From assembly GCA_023265535.1 (NCBI GenBank), contig JAHFTI010000334.1, positions 1 to 5,354 of the forward strand: a stretch of 5,354 nucleotides of DNA, read 5' to 3'. Position 1 is the first letter of the stretch. Every line of letters starts with the position of its first letter. A program made the translations under genes and the position numbers. This document shows, piece after piece, positions 4,602 to 5,354 of the stretch. The stretch is from Opitutaceae bacterium. GTDB lineage: Bacteria; Verrucomicrobiota; Verrucomicrobiia; Opitutales; Opitutaceae. The notes under the pieces were generated by a model, which had not been told where the DNA came from, searched no databases, and was given only the letters and a program-made list of their open reading frames with translations.

Positions 4602-5354
4602 GTGTCGAGGAAGCTCAAGAGCATCGGTGTCGTCGCAGGCCTGACCGTCGTGTCGCGCGTGCTGGGACTGGTGCGCGACCAGTTGAGCTCCTACATCTTC
4701 GGCACGACGGCGCTTAATTCGGCCTTCGCGACCGCCTTCCGTGTGCCGAACCTTTTCCGGCGCCTGCTGGGCGAGGGCTCGCTCACCGCGGCCTTTGTGC
4801 CGACCCTGCAGCAGGAGCTCTCCGCGCGCGGCCGGGCGAGTGCCTTTGTCCTGGTCAACCAGGTGTGCAGCTGGCTGCTGCTCGTGACGGGTGTCATCGT
4901 CGCCCTGGCGATGGTGGGCTGCGCCCAGGCGCGCCTGATCGAGGGGCAGGAGGAGCGCTGGTACCTCGCGGCGGACCTCTCGGTCATCCTGTTCCCCTAC
5001 ATGCTGCTGATCTGCCTGGCGGCCGTGCTCAGCGCCACGCTCAACGTGCTGCAGCGCTTCAGCGAGGGGGCCTTCTCGCCGGTGCTGCTCAACCTGTGCA
5101 TGATCGGTTCCCTGGGCGGGGCGGGCCTGCACTGGGCCGAGACTCCGCTGGGGCAGATGCATTGGCTGTGCGCGGGTGTGCTCGCGGGCGGTGTGCTGCA
5201 GCTGGCGCTTCCAGCGGTCTCGCTCTGGCGCGAGGGCTGGAGGCCTGGTTTAGACCTGCGCTGGACAGCGGGTGTGCGCGAGATCGCCGTGCTGATGGCC
5301 CCCGGCCTTTGGGGCGCCGCGATTTATCAGGTCAACCAGCTGGTGATCCAGGGT
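4602..5354 (+). CDS. murJ: Lipid II flippase MurJ (MviN), N-terminal part, cut by window edge
   Basis: 251 codons are visible; the frame runs off the right edge without a stop. MurJ is a polytopic inner-membrane transporter of the MOP superfamily that flips lipid II to the periplasmic side for peptidoglycan assembly; full-length proteins are typically around 500 residues with 14 helices, so about half is here. Start is GTG at 4602 (read as Met-SRKLKSIGVVAGLTVVSRVLGLVRD), the only sensible start after the in-frame stop TGA at 4536-4538; there is no Shine-Dalgarno sequence. Signature motifs: SRVLGLVRD (18-26), FRVPNLFRRLLGEGSLTAAFVP (46-67), and the later helix LFPYMLLICLAAVLSATLNVLQRF (130-153). 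The sequence ends in APGLWGAAIYQVNQLVIQG, which corresponds to helix 7 of E. coli MurJ. Arg19, Arg25 and Arg53 align with the functionally required E. coli Arg18, Arg24 and Arg52. The position of E. coli Asp39 is Ser40 here. Divergent from pta. Confidence 0.95.
   Translation, partial: MSRKLKSIGVVAGLTVVSRVLGLVRDQLSSYIFGTTALNSAFATAFRVPNLFRRLLGEGSLTAAFVPTLQQELSARGRASAFVLVNQVCSWLLLVTGVIVALAMVGCAQARLIEGQEERWYLAADLSVILFPYMLLICLAAVLSATLNVLQRFSEGAFSPVLLNLCMIGSLGGAGLHWAETPLGQMHWLCAGVLAGGVLQLALPAVSLWREGWRPGLDLRWTAGVREIAVLMAPGLWGAAIYQVNQLVIQG

Noticed and set aside
3724..4644. 306-codon plus-strand open frame across pta
   Set aside because: Antisense shadow of a well-conserved phosphate acetyltransferase; composition is Gly/Asp/His/Val-rich and it runs into the murJ start.
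4446..5162. 238-codon minus-strand open frame opposite murJ
   Set aside because: Gln/Arg/His-rich translation without motifs; the plus strand encodes unmistakable MurJ.

Overview
This is a GC-rich bacterial window (well above 60% G+C by eye). It most resembles the Verrucomicrobiota, probably class Opitutae. That placement is inference. It rests on the style of the FmdB-like protein (zinc ribbon, then a GAGLIFKGSGFYITDYK block and a low-complexity Ser tail), the MurJ sequence, and two secreted or membrane proteins of a kind I associate with that phylum. I see no mobile element, CRISPR array, tRNA or rRNA.

There are six genes and they alternate strictly in strand. Gene 1 (71-950, minus, full span 69-950) is a farnesyl-diphosphate-synthase-type polyprenyl synthetase. 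Gene 2 (1072-1431, plus) is a small FmdB-type zinc-ribbon protein with a 58-residue serine-rich tail. Gene 3 (1461-2372, minus) is an uncharacterised exported protein with a signal peptide, two copies of a ~30-residue motif and a (Gly-Tyr)n tract encoded by a hexanucleotide repeat. Gene 4 (2529-3233, plus) is an uncharacterised protein with one N-terminal membrane anchor, a Lys/Glu-rich linker and a C-terminal domain. Gene 5 (3346-4377, minus) is phosphate acetyltransferase. Gene 6 (4602 to the window end, plus) is the N-terminal half of the lipid II flippase MurJ, starting at GTG and cut off by the window edge.

Every neighbouring pair is divergent or convergent, so no two genes here can share an ordinary operon. 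Divergent gaps that must hold promoters are 951-1071, 2373-2528 and 4378-4601. Convergent gaps are 1432-1460 and 3234-3345. None of the six chosen starts has a recognisable Shine-Dalgarno sequence.

Functionally, IspA makes the C15 precursor of undecaprenyl phosphate and quinones, and MurJ flips undecaprenyl-linked peptidoglycan precursor, so the two ends of the window touch the same lipid-carrier economy. Pta belongs to acetate/acetyl-CoA overflow metabolism, and no acetate kinase gene is in view. I found no convincing new multi-gene system. The most interesting items are the two unknown envelope proteins, the gene-order and start-site pattern, and a few departures from family consensus in FmdB and MurJ.
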